A DNA stretch of 26,105 nt from Deltaproteobacteria bacterium. GTDB lineage: Bacteria; UBA10199; DSSB01. Shown one piece after another: positions 20,428-26,105 of this stretch (position 1 is the first letter of the stretch; every line of letters starts with the position of its first letter). The stretch is from positions 1 through 26,105 of the forward strand of contig JAIOPF010000329.1 of assembly GCA_021414045.1 (NCBI GenBank), given 5' to 3'. The notes beneath the pieces were generated by a model, which was not told the origin of the DNA, did not search any database, and worked only from the letters and a program-made list of their open reading frames with translations. The translations under genes were made by a program, and so were the position numbers.

Positions 20428-22080
20428 TCATTTATTCAAATCATAAACCAGTAGGACCGAGTCCTTGCGGCCGATTCCTTCGAAGAAGTTCTGGTCCCGC
20501 ATACGGACCGCGACCATCAGCTTCGTCGAACCGGAGGCGGAGGTCACTAGATAATCTAGGATGCTCCCGTCAACCTTTTTACTCGCCCAGGCTTCTTCCA
20601 CGCCCAAGGGATCCCATTTCAGCTTAACCATCTTGCCGTCCGAGATGACCGGCTTACGGCCGAGGATATCCTTGAGCAGGGCGTCGTTCTTGGCGACGAT
20701 CAATTCGGGGGTGCTTCCCCCGGGCAGAGCCTGAAGACGCAAAGGCACAATATAATAATCCGCCACAACCTCATTGAAGGTGTTGGTCACTTCCACCGCG
20801 ACGTCGTTGGCCGAACCACCATAGGTCTCGCGGCTGGTCCAGGCGCTCTTATATTTGCCCCCCTCTTCCTTGAAGAGCTTGAGCTTGCCCATCGGGGTCA
20901 ATCCCGCCAGGACGAAGCCGTTGGGATTTCCCGGGGGAAGATAATCGAAATTATAGAGCCCGATCTCGGAAGGAATCTCCAACTTGTCGGCCGTGTCGAT
21001 CTTGTTGCCGCTCACCTTCATCTCGTAGGTCGGATATCGGCCCGAGTCTCCATGATAGGTCTGTCCATAGAGACGTGGGGTGCCTTCTCGAGAAACCACA
21101 CGCAGCTGGTAGGGAATTTCTTGGACGACAGGATTCAGGACGCCGCCCTCAAAGCGCAGGATCATGCTGGCCGCCTGAGTTCCGCGTAGATTCGTCAGGA
21201 CGATCCAAGGTTTGCCGCCATCCTGCGCGGGCATCACGTCGACCTTGACGAAGGTGTCCAATTTTTTCCCGCTGAACTTCGCGATCTCCTGCAAATCGCC
21301 GCCGTTTTGGCGATAGACGAATAGATCGGTCTTTCCAGTCAAGAGCACCTCGGGGTTGCCATCGCCGTCGATGTCGCCGTAACCCAAGGCGCGCACCTCG
21401 TAAGGCAAGCGCTGCGAGACGCTGGAATAATCATGCAGTGAGTCGGCGGGAACCACCTTCTCGGGAACCTTCGGCTCCATATTATTATTCGATTTGCGAG
21501 ACTGTTTATCCGGCTTCTTTTCTTCAACCGCCGGCGCGGAGGCGTATACGGGTTCGGCTTCGGGCTTGAAGACCTTCGGAGGGCGCTCGGCCTTCGCGAC
21601 AGGAACCGGCGCCATTTCGACCGGAGCCGCGGGCGAGGCCGCGACGGAAGGTGCCTGAAGACGAGCAGCCGCGAAACCCTCTAAGCGAGGAAGCAATTGA
21701 TTGACGTCGGCGACCTCCAGATAATCCTGGTTGACCACACCGTTCGCGTCGACCCATTTCAACAAGACGCGGTACGTTTGGCCGACGACATTGATTCTTC
21801 CCGCAACGACCAAGCTATCTTGCCCTTTGCCTTGGGAGACGCTGCGAAGCGCATCGGGATCTAGGCTCTGACGAATGGAATGCGCTGAAGCCCCCTTCTT
21901 GATCAGGGCTCCGACGACGGCATCTTGAGCAGCGCCGGAAAGATATTGCTGCTCCTTGGGTCCGTTCACCGCGAAGGGAGCCACCCCCACGCTGGAGCTC
22001 TGAGCCCAAGCGGGGACAGAAAGCAGCAAGCTGTTAATAATTAAGGATATTTTTAATAAAAATTTCGGCCAAAACGTCAT
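20428..22080 (-). CDS. Secreted VCBS/FG-GAP repeat protein
   Basis: 550-aa exported protein. The signal peptide is residues 1-26 (FLLKISLIINSLLLSVPAWA). The N-terminal ~100-residue domain (VGVAPFAVNGPKEQQYLSGAAQDAV, VVAGRINVVGQTYRVLLKW) is reminiscent of CsgG/FlgO/TolB-like periplasmic domains. A Pro/Ala then Lys-rich linker (~145-205) is followed by a beta-propeller-like region beginning with the calcium-binding FG-GAP motif GYGDIDGDGNPEVLLTG. The ATG at 22080 gives a clean signal peptide; an ATG at 22104 would add eight residues but lies upstream of the predicted transcription start. The TGA stop abuts the tRNA-Met, so both are probably on one transcript. Likely envelope or surface located; the role is unknown. 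Confidence 0.82.
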   Translation of the reverse strand: MTFWPKFLLKISLIINSLLLSVPAWAQSSSVGVAPFAVNGPKEQQYLSGAAQDAVVGALIKKGASAHSIRQSLDPDALRSVSQGKGQDSLVVAGRINVVGQTYRVLLKWVDANGVVNQDYLEVADVNQLLPRLEGFAAARLQAPSVAASPAAPVEMAPVPVAKAERPPKVFKPEAEPVYASAPAVEEKKPDKQSRKSNNNMEPKVPEKVVPADSLHDYSSVSQRLPYEVRALGYGDIDGDGNPEVLLTGKTDLFVYRQNGGDLQEIAKFSGKKLDTFVKVDVMPAQDGGKPWIVLTNLRGTQAASMILRFEGGVLNPVVQEIPYQLRVVSREGTPRLYGQTYHGDSGRYPTYEMKVSGNKIDTADKLEIPSEIGLYNFDYLPPGNPNGFVLAGLTPMGKLKLFKEEGGKYKSAWTSRETYGGSANDVAVEVTNTFNEVVADYYIVPLRLQALPGGSTPELIVAKNDALLKDILGRKPVISDGKMVKLKWDPLGVEEAWASKKVDGSILDYLVTSASGSTKLMVAVRMRDQNFFEGIGRKDSVLLVYDLNK

Positions 22081-22088
22081 GGTGGCGG

Positions 22089-22117
22089 AATATGTTTCAT
22101 TCATTCCGGAGGGTCAA
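22089..22117 (-). promoter_or_regulatory. Possible sigma-70 promoter of the VCBS gene
   Basis: Minus strand TTGACC (22112-22117), a 17-bp spacer, and CATATT (22089-22094). The start would fall near 22082, almost on the ATG at 22080, implying a leaderless or near-leaderless mRNA and consistent with the absence of a Shine-Dalgarno. Confidence 0.4.
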
Positions 22118-22154
22118 GTGCAGATTCCAAAAATAGGCCCTATATACAAAATGA

Positions 22155-22178
22155 CGGGCGGCCCCTAAGGACCGCCCG
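22155..22178 (-). terminator. Hairpin terminator after lipoprotein gene
   Basis: Minus strand: stem GGGCGGTCC / GGGCCGCCC-type pairing (one G-U) with a 4-nt loop, followed by GTCATTTTG. Strong stem, modest U-tract, 22 nt after the lipoprotein stop codon. Confidence 0.6.
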
Positions 22179-22199
22179 CCCGGTGCTCTCCAATTAAAG

Positions 22200-23378
22200 T
22201 TATACGGTGCCGCTTTGATCGTCTCCCGACTCGGCATGACCCCCGTTATCGTCGGTCTGATCGTCGCTGATACCGTCGTTATTGTCGTCGGTATCCTGGG
22301 AGTCGGCGATGCCGTCGTCATCGTCGTCCTCGTCATCCTTGAAAGTGCTGCCGGAATTCTCGATATTGTCCTTGATGGTGTTCTCGATATCCCCGCAGTC
22401 TCCCTCGCCGGTATTCTCGTCGATGACGAGGCTACCGTCGCCTTCCAGCGCTAGATCGCCAGAATCCAGGCAGGCCGTGAGATTAATGCCTCGGAACCAA
22501 GTATTTTCATCCAAGGTCACCACGACGTCATTCGCTCCAGTCTCCGCCACCGGAATTCCACCGTCGTTTTCGAATCGCACCGATTCGCTGAACTTCAAGG
22601 CCAGCTTCAAAGAGTGGGTTGCGCCTTGGTATTCAAAGCTGCCGGTCGCGACGAGGCTGTTACCCAGCAAGGAATCGCCGGTCGCCAAGGTCCCATCCTC
22701 CGCCTTGGCTTCGTCGATCTTCACCTCGATGCGGCGATAATTGCCCGAAGGAATCAGCAGATTGCTCAGGGAAGGCGTCGTGGTGCCATTGATCAGGTCC
22801 GCGATGAAAGGACCATCGACGACGACTTTATCCTCGGCGTCTCCGGCGTCCTCGCTTTCAGTGCCGCCATTCACGGCCGGCGCATCCCCTGAGCCTTGGT
22901 CAGGAGTCCCATCGTCGACGCCTTCGGCCTTCAAGAGATCGCCTGTCCCTTGATCGGGAGTGCCGTCATCGTTCCCCGTCTCGGAATCTTCAAGGTCCTT
23001 GTCGCAACGAACGGGATCGACGAAAGTAAATTGAACTTCCTCGCAGGTCATTCCCTCCGGCAAATGAAAGGATACCTCGCGGATGTTCACTCGGACTTCG
23101 CTCAAAGCAATCGCCGTTCCGGCGTCATCGCTCGTCTCGGCATGATGGCTATCTCCGCTTTCGTTTTTGACCGCAATGGCCTTTCCGCCCGAAGCCGTCC
23201 TCGTCCCTTGAAGTTGCAGGGAGAAATTCACCCCCGCGCTTCCTCCATCCAAGGCATTCGGATCGCCGGCTCCCGCTGAACCACCGCCTCCACCGCCGCA
23301 AGCGCTCAGCCCCATCAAGGCCGCCGATAATAGAAGACTCCTGGTCCACCCAAAAAATTGTTGTCGATTGGTTCGCAT
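22200..23378 (-). CDS. Secreted lipoprotein with DUF4382-like domain and acidic calcium-type tail
   Basis: 392-aa lipoprotein: signal peptide and lipobox LSAC (Cys27), then a Gly-rich tether. A beta-rich domain (~50-340) carries ALSEVRVNIREVSFHLPEG, IPSGNYRRIEVKIDEAKAED, LVATGSFEYQG and LDENTWFRGINL. This order resembles DUF4382-type surface proteins and is shared with the neighbouring lipoprotein. An insertion has two copies of a DDGTPDQG(T/S)GD unit. The C-terminal ~35 residues are Asp-rich with DxDxDxxxD-like spacing (DDDDDGIADSQDTDD, NNDGISDD), like thrombospondin type-3 calcium sites. The ATG at 23378 has AGGAG eight nt upstream. Terminator downstream. The Asp placed after the lipid Cys is absent (Cys-Gly), so outer-membrane sorting is plausible. 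Confidence 0.82.
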   Translation of the reverse strand: MRTNRQQFFGWTRSLLLSAALMGLSACGGGGGGSAGAGDPNALDGGSAGVNFSLQLQGTRTASGGKAIAVKNESGDSHHAETSDDAGTAIALSEVRVNIREVSFHLPEGMTCEEVQFTFVDPVRCDKDLEDSETGNDDGTPDQGTGDLLKAEGVDDGTPDQGSGDAPAVNGGTESEDAGDAEDKVVVDGPFIADLINGTTTPSLSNLLIPSGNYRRIEVKIDEAKAEDGTLATGDSLLGNSLVATGSFEYQGATHSLKLALKFSESVRFENDGGIPVAETGANDVVVTLDENTWFRGINLTACLDSGDLALEGDGSLVIDENTGEGDCGDIENTIKDNIENSGSTFKDDEDDDDDGIADSQDTDDNNDGISDDQTDDNGGHAESGDDQSGTV

Positions 23379-23448
23379 GATGTTGACTCCTGCCTTCTCC
23401 AGGTTTTCAAGGCCCCTTTCGGGAGAAGCGAAAGAGGTCCGGGAGAGC

Positions 23449-23476
23449 ATTTTATGATTTCTACAAGAGGGTTAAA
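23449..23476 (-). promoter_or_regulatory. Possible sigma-70 promoter of lipoprotein gene 2
   Basis: Minus strand TTTAAC (23471-23476), a 16-bp spacer, and TAAAAT (23449-23454). A weak -35 and good -10; it competes with the -24/-12 candidate further upstream. Confidence 0.3.
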
Positions 23477-23539
23477 GCAAGCAGGATGCCAAAGGAGATA
23501 GATCTTTAACTATTTGATTTTTGATGAGTTATTTAAGAC

Positions 23540-23554
23540 GCAAAGCAAGGGCCT
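23540..23554 (-). promoter_or_regulatory. Possible sigma-54 (-24/-12) promoter of lipoprotein gene 2
   Basis: Minus strand AGGCCC, 5 nt, TTGC: correct GG-N10-GC spacing, with two mismatches to TGGCAC and none to TTGC. The start would be near 23528, giving a ~150-nt leader to 23378. Support comes mainly from the better match upstream of the paralogous gene and the adjacent sigma-54 activator. Confidence 0.35.
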
Positions 23555-23563
23555 AAATAAATC

Positions 23564-23591
23564 GTAACTAATTGGGACAGTAAATAGTTAC
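23564..23591. repeat. Perfect 7-bp inverted repeat with 14-bp spacer
   Basis: GTAACTA (23564-23570) and TAGTTAC (23585-23591), centres 21 bp apart (two helical turns). It overlaps the stop of lipoprotein gene 1 and lies just upstream of the -24/-12 candidate. It could be a dimer binding site, or an A/T-rich terminator hairpin followed by GATTTATTT. Confidence 0.45.
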
Positions 23592-24490
23592 AGTGGTTCG
23601 GAACCAGACTCACCGTCGACGTCGTCTTCGTCGAAATTTCCATCCTCGGAAGGGGCGCTTTTACAGGATCTCTCGGTGTTACTTTCGAAATCGTCCAGGA
23701 TCTGGGCGATCTTGTTATTCGAGATTTCCTTTCGGATCACGGCGACACCTCCCGTCAGATCGGAGGGAGTTAAGGATTGCAATTGAGGCAGCAAGCCGTT
23801 GAACCAGGCGTCGATTTGAAAAGCGATGAAGAAAAAGTTGGTTTTATCCGGTGAGACCGTGAAAAAATTCGGCGAGGAAACCTCGATTTCAACCTGATTA
23901 TCCGAGAGGATTTGAAAGGGAACCGAGCCGATTCGGCCGTCGCCGTCGACGTCTTTCCCCACCGCCTCCTGGAAGGTGCCCGTGACGACGAAGGTCCGAT
24001 CGAGCAAGAGCTGAGCCACCAAGGGATCCGGGAGCAATTCCTGCGGAATGTCCTCGGAATCCAGCTTTTCGAAGCTCATTTTGAATTTTCGGTAGGTGTC
24101 GAAGGGTATTTGGGTGATGCCGAATCCGGGAAACTCTTGGTTCACTTCCGCGCCTTGGTGAATGAGCTCAACGACGAAAACGCCGGGAAACTCAACGTCG
24201 TTATTGGCCTGGTTGTCCGCCTCGAAGGCGATATCGCTGACGGTATTGCGAGTCTCCAAAACGTTAATGCCGCCTCCCGCGAATGCCAGAGACTTGCTGA
24301 ACTTCGCGTTGGAAGGACCGATGGGAGTCGTCGTCGCCACACCGAGGATGAAATCTCCGAACACGGGTACCGGCGGAGTCGGCGTCAAACCACCCCCACC
24401 CGGATTGCCGTCTCCCGGATTTCCGGCGCAGGCCAAGAGTCCCAGCAATAAGATCCACATCGATAAAAAGCGGGCGGATTTTCGGATCAT
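23588..24490 (-). CDS. Secreted lipoprotein, paralogue-like to the next one
   Basis: 300-aa lipoprotein with lipobox LLAC (Cys21), a Gly/Asn/Pro-rich tether (~22-50) and a beta-rich body. Segments parallel the downstream lipoprotein in order: IPFDTYRKFKMSFEKLDSED, FVVTGTFQEA, VPFQILSDNQVEIEV and FQIDAWFNGLLPQL. It has an inserted DVDGDGRIG calcium-type loop (near residue 190) and a C-terminal acidic tail (EDGNFDEDDVDGESG). Function unknown; probably outer-membrane or surface associated. The ATG at 24488-24490 has AAGGA seven nt upstream and is preferred over an ATG at 24508. The upstream region carries the sigma-54-like promoter and an IHF-type site. Confidence 0.82.
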   Translation of the reverse strand: MIRKSARFLSMWILLLGLLACAGNPGDGNPGGGGLTPTPPVPVFGDFILGVATTTPIGPSNAKFSKSLAFAGGGINVLETRNTVSDIAFEADNQANNDVEFPGVFVVELIHQGAEVNQEFPGFGITQIPFDTYRKFKMSFEKLDSEDIPQELLPDPLVAQLLLDRTFVVTGTFQEAVGKDVDGDGRIGSVPFQILSDNQVEIEVSSPNFFTVSPDKTNFFFIAFQIDAWFNGLLPQLQSLTPSDLTGGVAVIRKEISNNKIAQILDDFESNTERSCKSAPSEDGNFDEDDVDGESGSEPL

Positions 24491-24536
24491 GGGCGATTCC
24501 TTCTTCATTGGAAGATACTCACTACTCCCCTAAGAA

Positions 24537-24553
24537 AGCAAAGCCCATACCAA
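24537..24553 (-). promoter_or_regulatory. Sigma-54 (-24/-12) promoter of lipoprotein gene 1
   Basis: Minus strand TTGGTATG, 4 nt, TTGCT against the consensus YTGGCACG-N4-TTGCW: only two C-to-T differences, with the invariant GG (24550-24551) and GC (24538-24539) exactly 10 nt apart. Predicted start near 24526, with a ~36-nt leader including the AAGGA ribosome binding site. The neighbouring upstream gene is a sigma-54 activator. Confidence 0.65.
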
Positions 24554-24587
24554 GGAAGCGAGAGAAAGTCTGAAAAATATTTAGATT

Positions 24588-24600
24588 CAACTAATTGATT
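24588..24600 (-). promoter_or_regulatory. IHF-type binding site
   Basis: Minus strand AATCAATTAGTTG fits WATCAA-N4-TTR without mismatch, in an A/T-rich tract at about -62 to -74 from the predicted sigma-54 start. This is where IHF bends DNA between activator and polymerase. Chance matches in A/T-rich DNA are possible. Confidence 0.5.
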
Positions 24601-24602
24601 TA

Positions 24603-24631
24603 ATTAAATATTTTTAAATTCGTTTCGACAA
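24603..24631 (-). promoter_or_regulatory. Alternative sigma-70 promoter of lipoprotein gene 1
   Basis: Minus strand TTGTCG (24626-24631), 17 bp, TTTAAT (24603-24608). A reasonable match, but in an A/T-rich tract and giving a ~106-nt leader. Listed as a competing explanation. Confidence 0.35.
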
Positions 24632-24655
24632 GAATGAATCCAGGACACCATCATG

Positions 24656-24684
24656 AAATACAAAACCGTAATGATTCATCACGG
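24656..24684 (-). terminator. Terminator of the activator gene, or activator binding site
   Basis: 19-bp near-palindrome (24666-24684): arms CCGTGATGA and TCATTACGG on the minus strand, with one G-U/mismatch position, followed by TTTTGTATTT. The stem includes the TGA of the activator gene. As RNA it is a plausible intrinsic terminator. As DNA it lies ~140-158 bp upstream of the predicted sigma-54 start, a usual enhancer distance. Confidence 0.5.
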
Positions 24685-26105
24685 CACCGAAAGACGATAT
24701 TTTTTGATCATTCGTGAAAGTTGGGGTCTGGCGATCTTCAACTCCATGGCCGCATGAGTGATATTGCCTTGAAATTTTTTCAGGGCGCCCGCGATCAATC
24801 TTTTCTCAAAGGCCTGATGGGCCTCCCGAAAGCTGCGGTATTCGCCCAAGCCTTCGGCTTCCGGGACCCCGTCTACTCCCGAGTCCTTTCCAAAAAGTTC
24901 CCGTTTGTAGCGAAAGGCCTCCGGCGCCAAGAGATCGCCCTCGGCGAAGACGCAGGCATTGGTCAGGGTATTTTCCAATTCGCGCACATTGCCGGGCCAG
25001 GGGTAAGCTCTTAATAGAGCCAGAGACTTGGGAGCGAGTTTCTTCTTTTTTCCACCATGACGACGCGCGAATTCCGCCAAAAAATGCTCCGCAAGCAAAG
25101 GTAAGTCGTCCATGCGCTCGCGCAACGGGGGAACTTGGATCTCGACGACATTGAGTCGGAACCAAAGATCCTCCCGAAAGGTCCCCTTCCGTATCAATTG
25201 CCGGAGGTTTTGGTGAGTCGCCGCCAAAATCCGGCAATCCACCGGGCGCTCTTCCTTGGCTCCCACCGGCCGGAACTTTCCTTCTTGAAGAACGCGCAAC
25301 AGCTTTCCCTGCAAGGCGAGCGGCATATCCCCGATTTCGTCCAAGAACAAGGTTCCGCGATGGGCCTGCTCCACCAAGCCGACGCGATCGGCCACGGCTC
25401 CGGTGAAAGCGCCGCGCAGATGCCCGAACAATTCCGACTCGAAGAGTCCCTCGGGCACCGCCTGGCAATTGAGCGAGACGAAGGCTTTCCCGGCGCGGGC
25501 GCCGTTGAAGTGGATGGCGCGGGCGATGCGCTCTTTTCCTACTCCGCTTTCGCCGAGGATCATGACCGGAACTTCCACGTCCGTGACCCGATCAAGGACC
25601 TGAAAAATTTCCAGCATCTTGGGATGACGGCCGACGATGTTGCGATAATCGTATTTGATCTTCAATTCGCCTTCCGCCGCTTCCAGCTTTTTCTTCGTTC
25701 GCCGCAGGTCGCGCTCCACCTCGAAAAAACGGCGAGCGTTCGCCAATAATTGTCCCATCCAATCCGCGAAGGGATTCAAAGCCGCCGCGAGCGACGGCTG
25801 GAAGACCCCGCCCCGCTCCCGGTTATCCAGGTAGATGGCTCCGAGGACTTCCCCTTCCCTCTTCAAAGGCAGGCAGAGGATGGACCTTAATTTCAATTGA
25901 TGGATCGATGCGGTCACGGAAAAACGCCTGTCCTCGAGGGCGTCCACGGTGACCAAAGGCTTTCCGCCTTCCAAAACTTCGGCCGCGATCGACCAGCTGA
26001 TCTTGTCCTCGGAGGCGCCGATTTTCGCGGCGTCGAGGTTCCGCGCCACCGCGATCCGCGGCCCTTCCGCCTCGCGCAACAAGATAAAGCCTCGCTCGGC
26101 TTGAG
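24679..26105 (-). CDS. Sigma-54-dependent transcriptional activator (5' part outside window)
   Basis: At least 475 residues; the reading frame is open through the right edge (RGFILLREAEGPRIAVARN), so the apparent TTG start at 26082 is not real. Domains in order: a GAF sensor domain (RSILCLPLKREGEVLGAIYLDN), a coiled coil (RDLRRTKKKLEAAEGEL) and a full AAA+ domain. The AAA+ domain has Walker A GESGVGKE, the sigma-54-contacting GAFTGA loop (25396-25413), Walker B GTLFLDEIGDM and the arginine-finger region FREDLWFRLNVVEI. A Fis-type helix-turn-helix lies at the extreme C-terminus (GNITHAAMELKIARPQLSRMIKKY). Many activators with this layout have an N-terminal FHA domain, which would lie outside. 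All motifs needed to drive RpoN promoters are intact. Confidence 0.94.
   Translation of the reverse strand, partial: QAERGFILLREAEGPRIAVARNLDAAKIGASEDKISWSIAAEVLEGGKPLVTVDALEDRRFSVTASIHQLKLRSILCLPLKREGEVLGAIYLDNRERGGVFQPSLAAALNPFADWMGQLLANARRFFEVERDLRRTKKKLEAAEGELKIKYDYRNIVGRHPKMLEIFQVLDRVTDVEVPVMILGESGVGKERIARAIHFNGARAGKAFVSLNCQAVPEGLFESELFGHLRGAFTGAVADRVGLVEQAHRGTLFLDEIGDMPLALQGKLLRVLQEGKFRPVGAKEERPVDCRILAATHQNLRQLIRKGTFREDLWFRLNVVEIQVPPLRERMDDLPLLAEHFLAEFARRHGGKKKKLAPKSLALLRAYPWPGNVRELENTLTNACVFAEGDLLAPEAFRYKRELFGKDSGVDGVPEAEGLGEYRSFREAHQAFEKRLIAGALKKFQGNITHAAMELKIARPQLSRMIKKYRLSVP

Noticed and set aside
1..26105. Mobile elements, CRISPR arrays, toxin-antitoxin or phage genes
   Set aside because: I saw no transposase, integrase, regularly spaced repeats, attachment-site duplication of the tRNA 3' end or known defence genes.

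Overview
The window is a GC-rich chromosomal stretch of a Gram-negative bacterium. It has lipoprotein and Sec signal peptides, a DsbD, a GlpG-type rhomboid, beta-barrel-like proteins, a sigma-54 enhancer-binding protein and a C-terminal Gly-Gly-Cys/membrane/basic sorting-like tail. A c-di-AMP synthase, archease-RtcB and calcium-binding-type lipoproteins in the same place suggest a deltaproteobacterial-grade lineage (Myxococcota, Bdellovibrionota or a related uncultured group). That placement is inference only. I see no phage, transposon or CRISPR. Most genes are recognisable housekeeping or cell-envelope genes, and most lie on the minus strand.

Region 1 (1-4330): a nucleoside-salvage neighbourhood. 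It holds a partial purine nucleoside phosphorylase, deoB and ppnP, interrupted by a divergent RlmI-type rRNA methyltransferase, followed by a small membrane protein and an NADPH-dependent FMN reductase. Region 2 (4335-10513): GlpG rhomboid, GreB, an unrecognised beta-rich protein, and a dsbD-histidine kinase pair joined by an ATGA overlap. Region 3 (10637-13160): glutamate dehydrogenase, a DacZ-like diadenylate cyclase and a small acidic protein, ending in a clear bidirectional-type terminator. Region 4 (13182-15992): an M23 peptidase with a long leader, then the RNA-repair pair archease-rtcB (ATGA overlap). Region 5 (16009-19505): a promoter, a possible 12-codon leader ORF, a BCAM0308-family zinc protein and an alpha/beta hydrolase. 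The hydrolase overlaps tail-to-tail with a YihY/BrkB membrane protein that is itself ATGA-coupled to the GTPase der.

Region 6 (19547-26105) is the accessory surface-protein region. It holds a DUF11-type secreted protein with a sorting-like tail, a tRNA-Met that begins immediately after the stop codon of a VCBS/FG-GAP secreted protein, two lipoproteins that look like distant paralogues, and a GAF-AAA+-Fis sigma-54 activator cut by the window edge. The most interesting observation is here. The promoter-proximal lipoprotein gene has a good -24/-12 sigma-54 promoter (24537-24553) with a perfect-consensus IHF site upstream (24588-24600), and the second lipoprotein gene has a weaker -24/-12 match (23540-23554). 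Together with the adjacent activator this looks like a local RpoN-controlled outer-membrane lipoprotein module.
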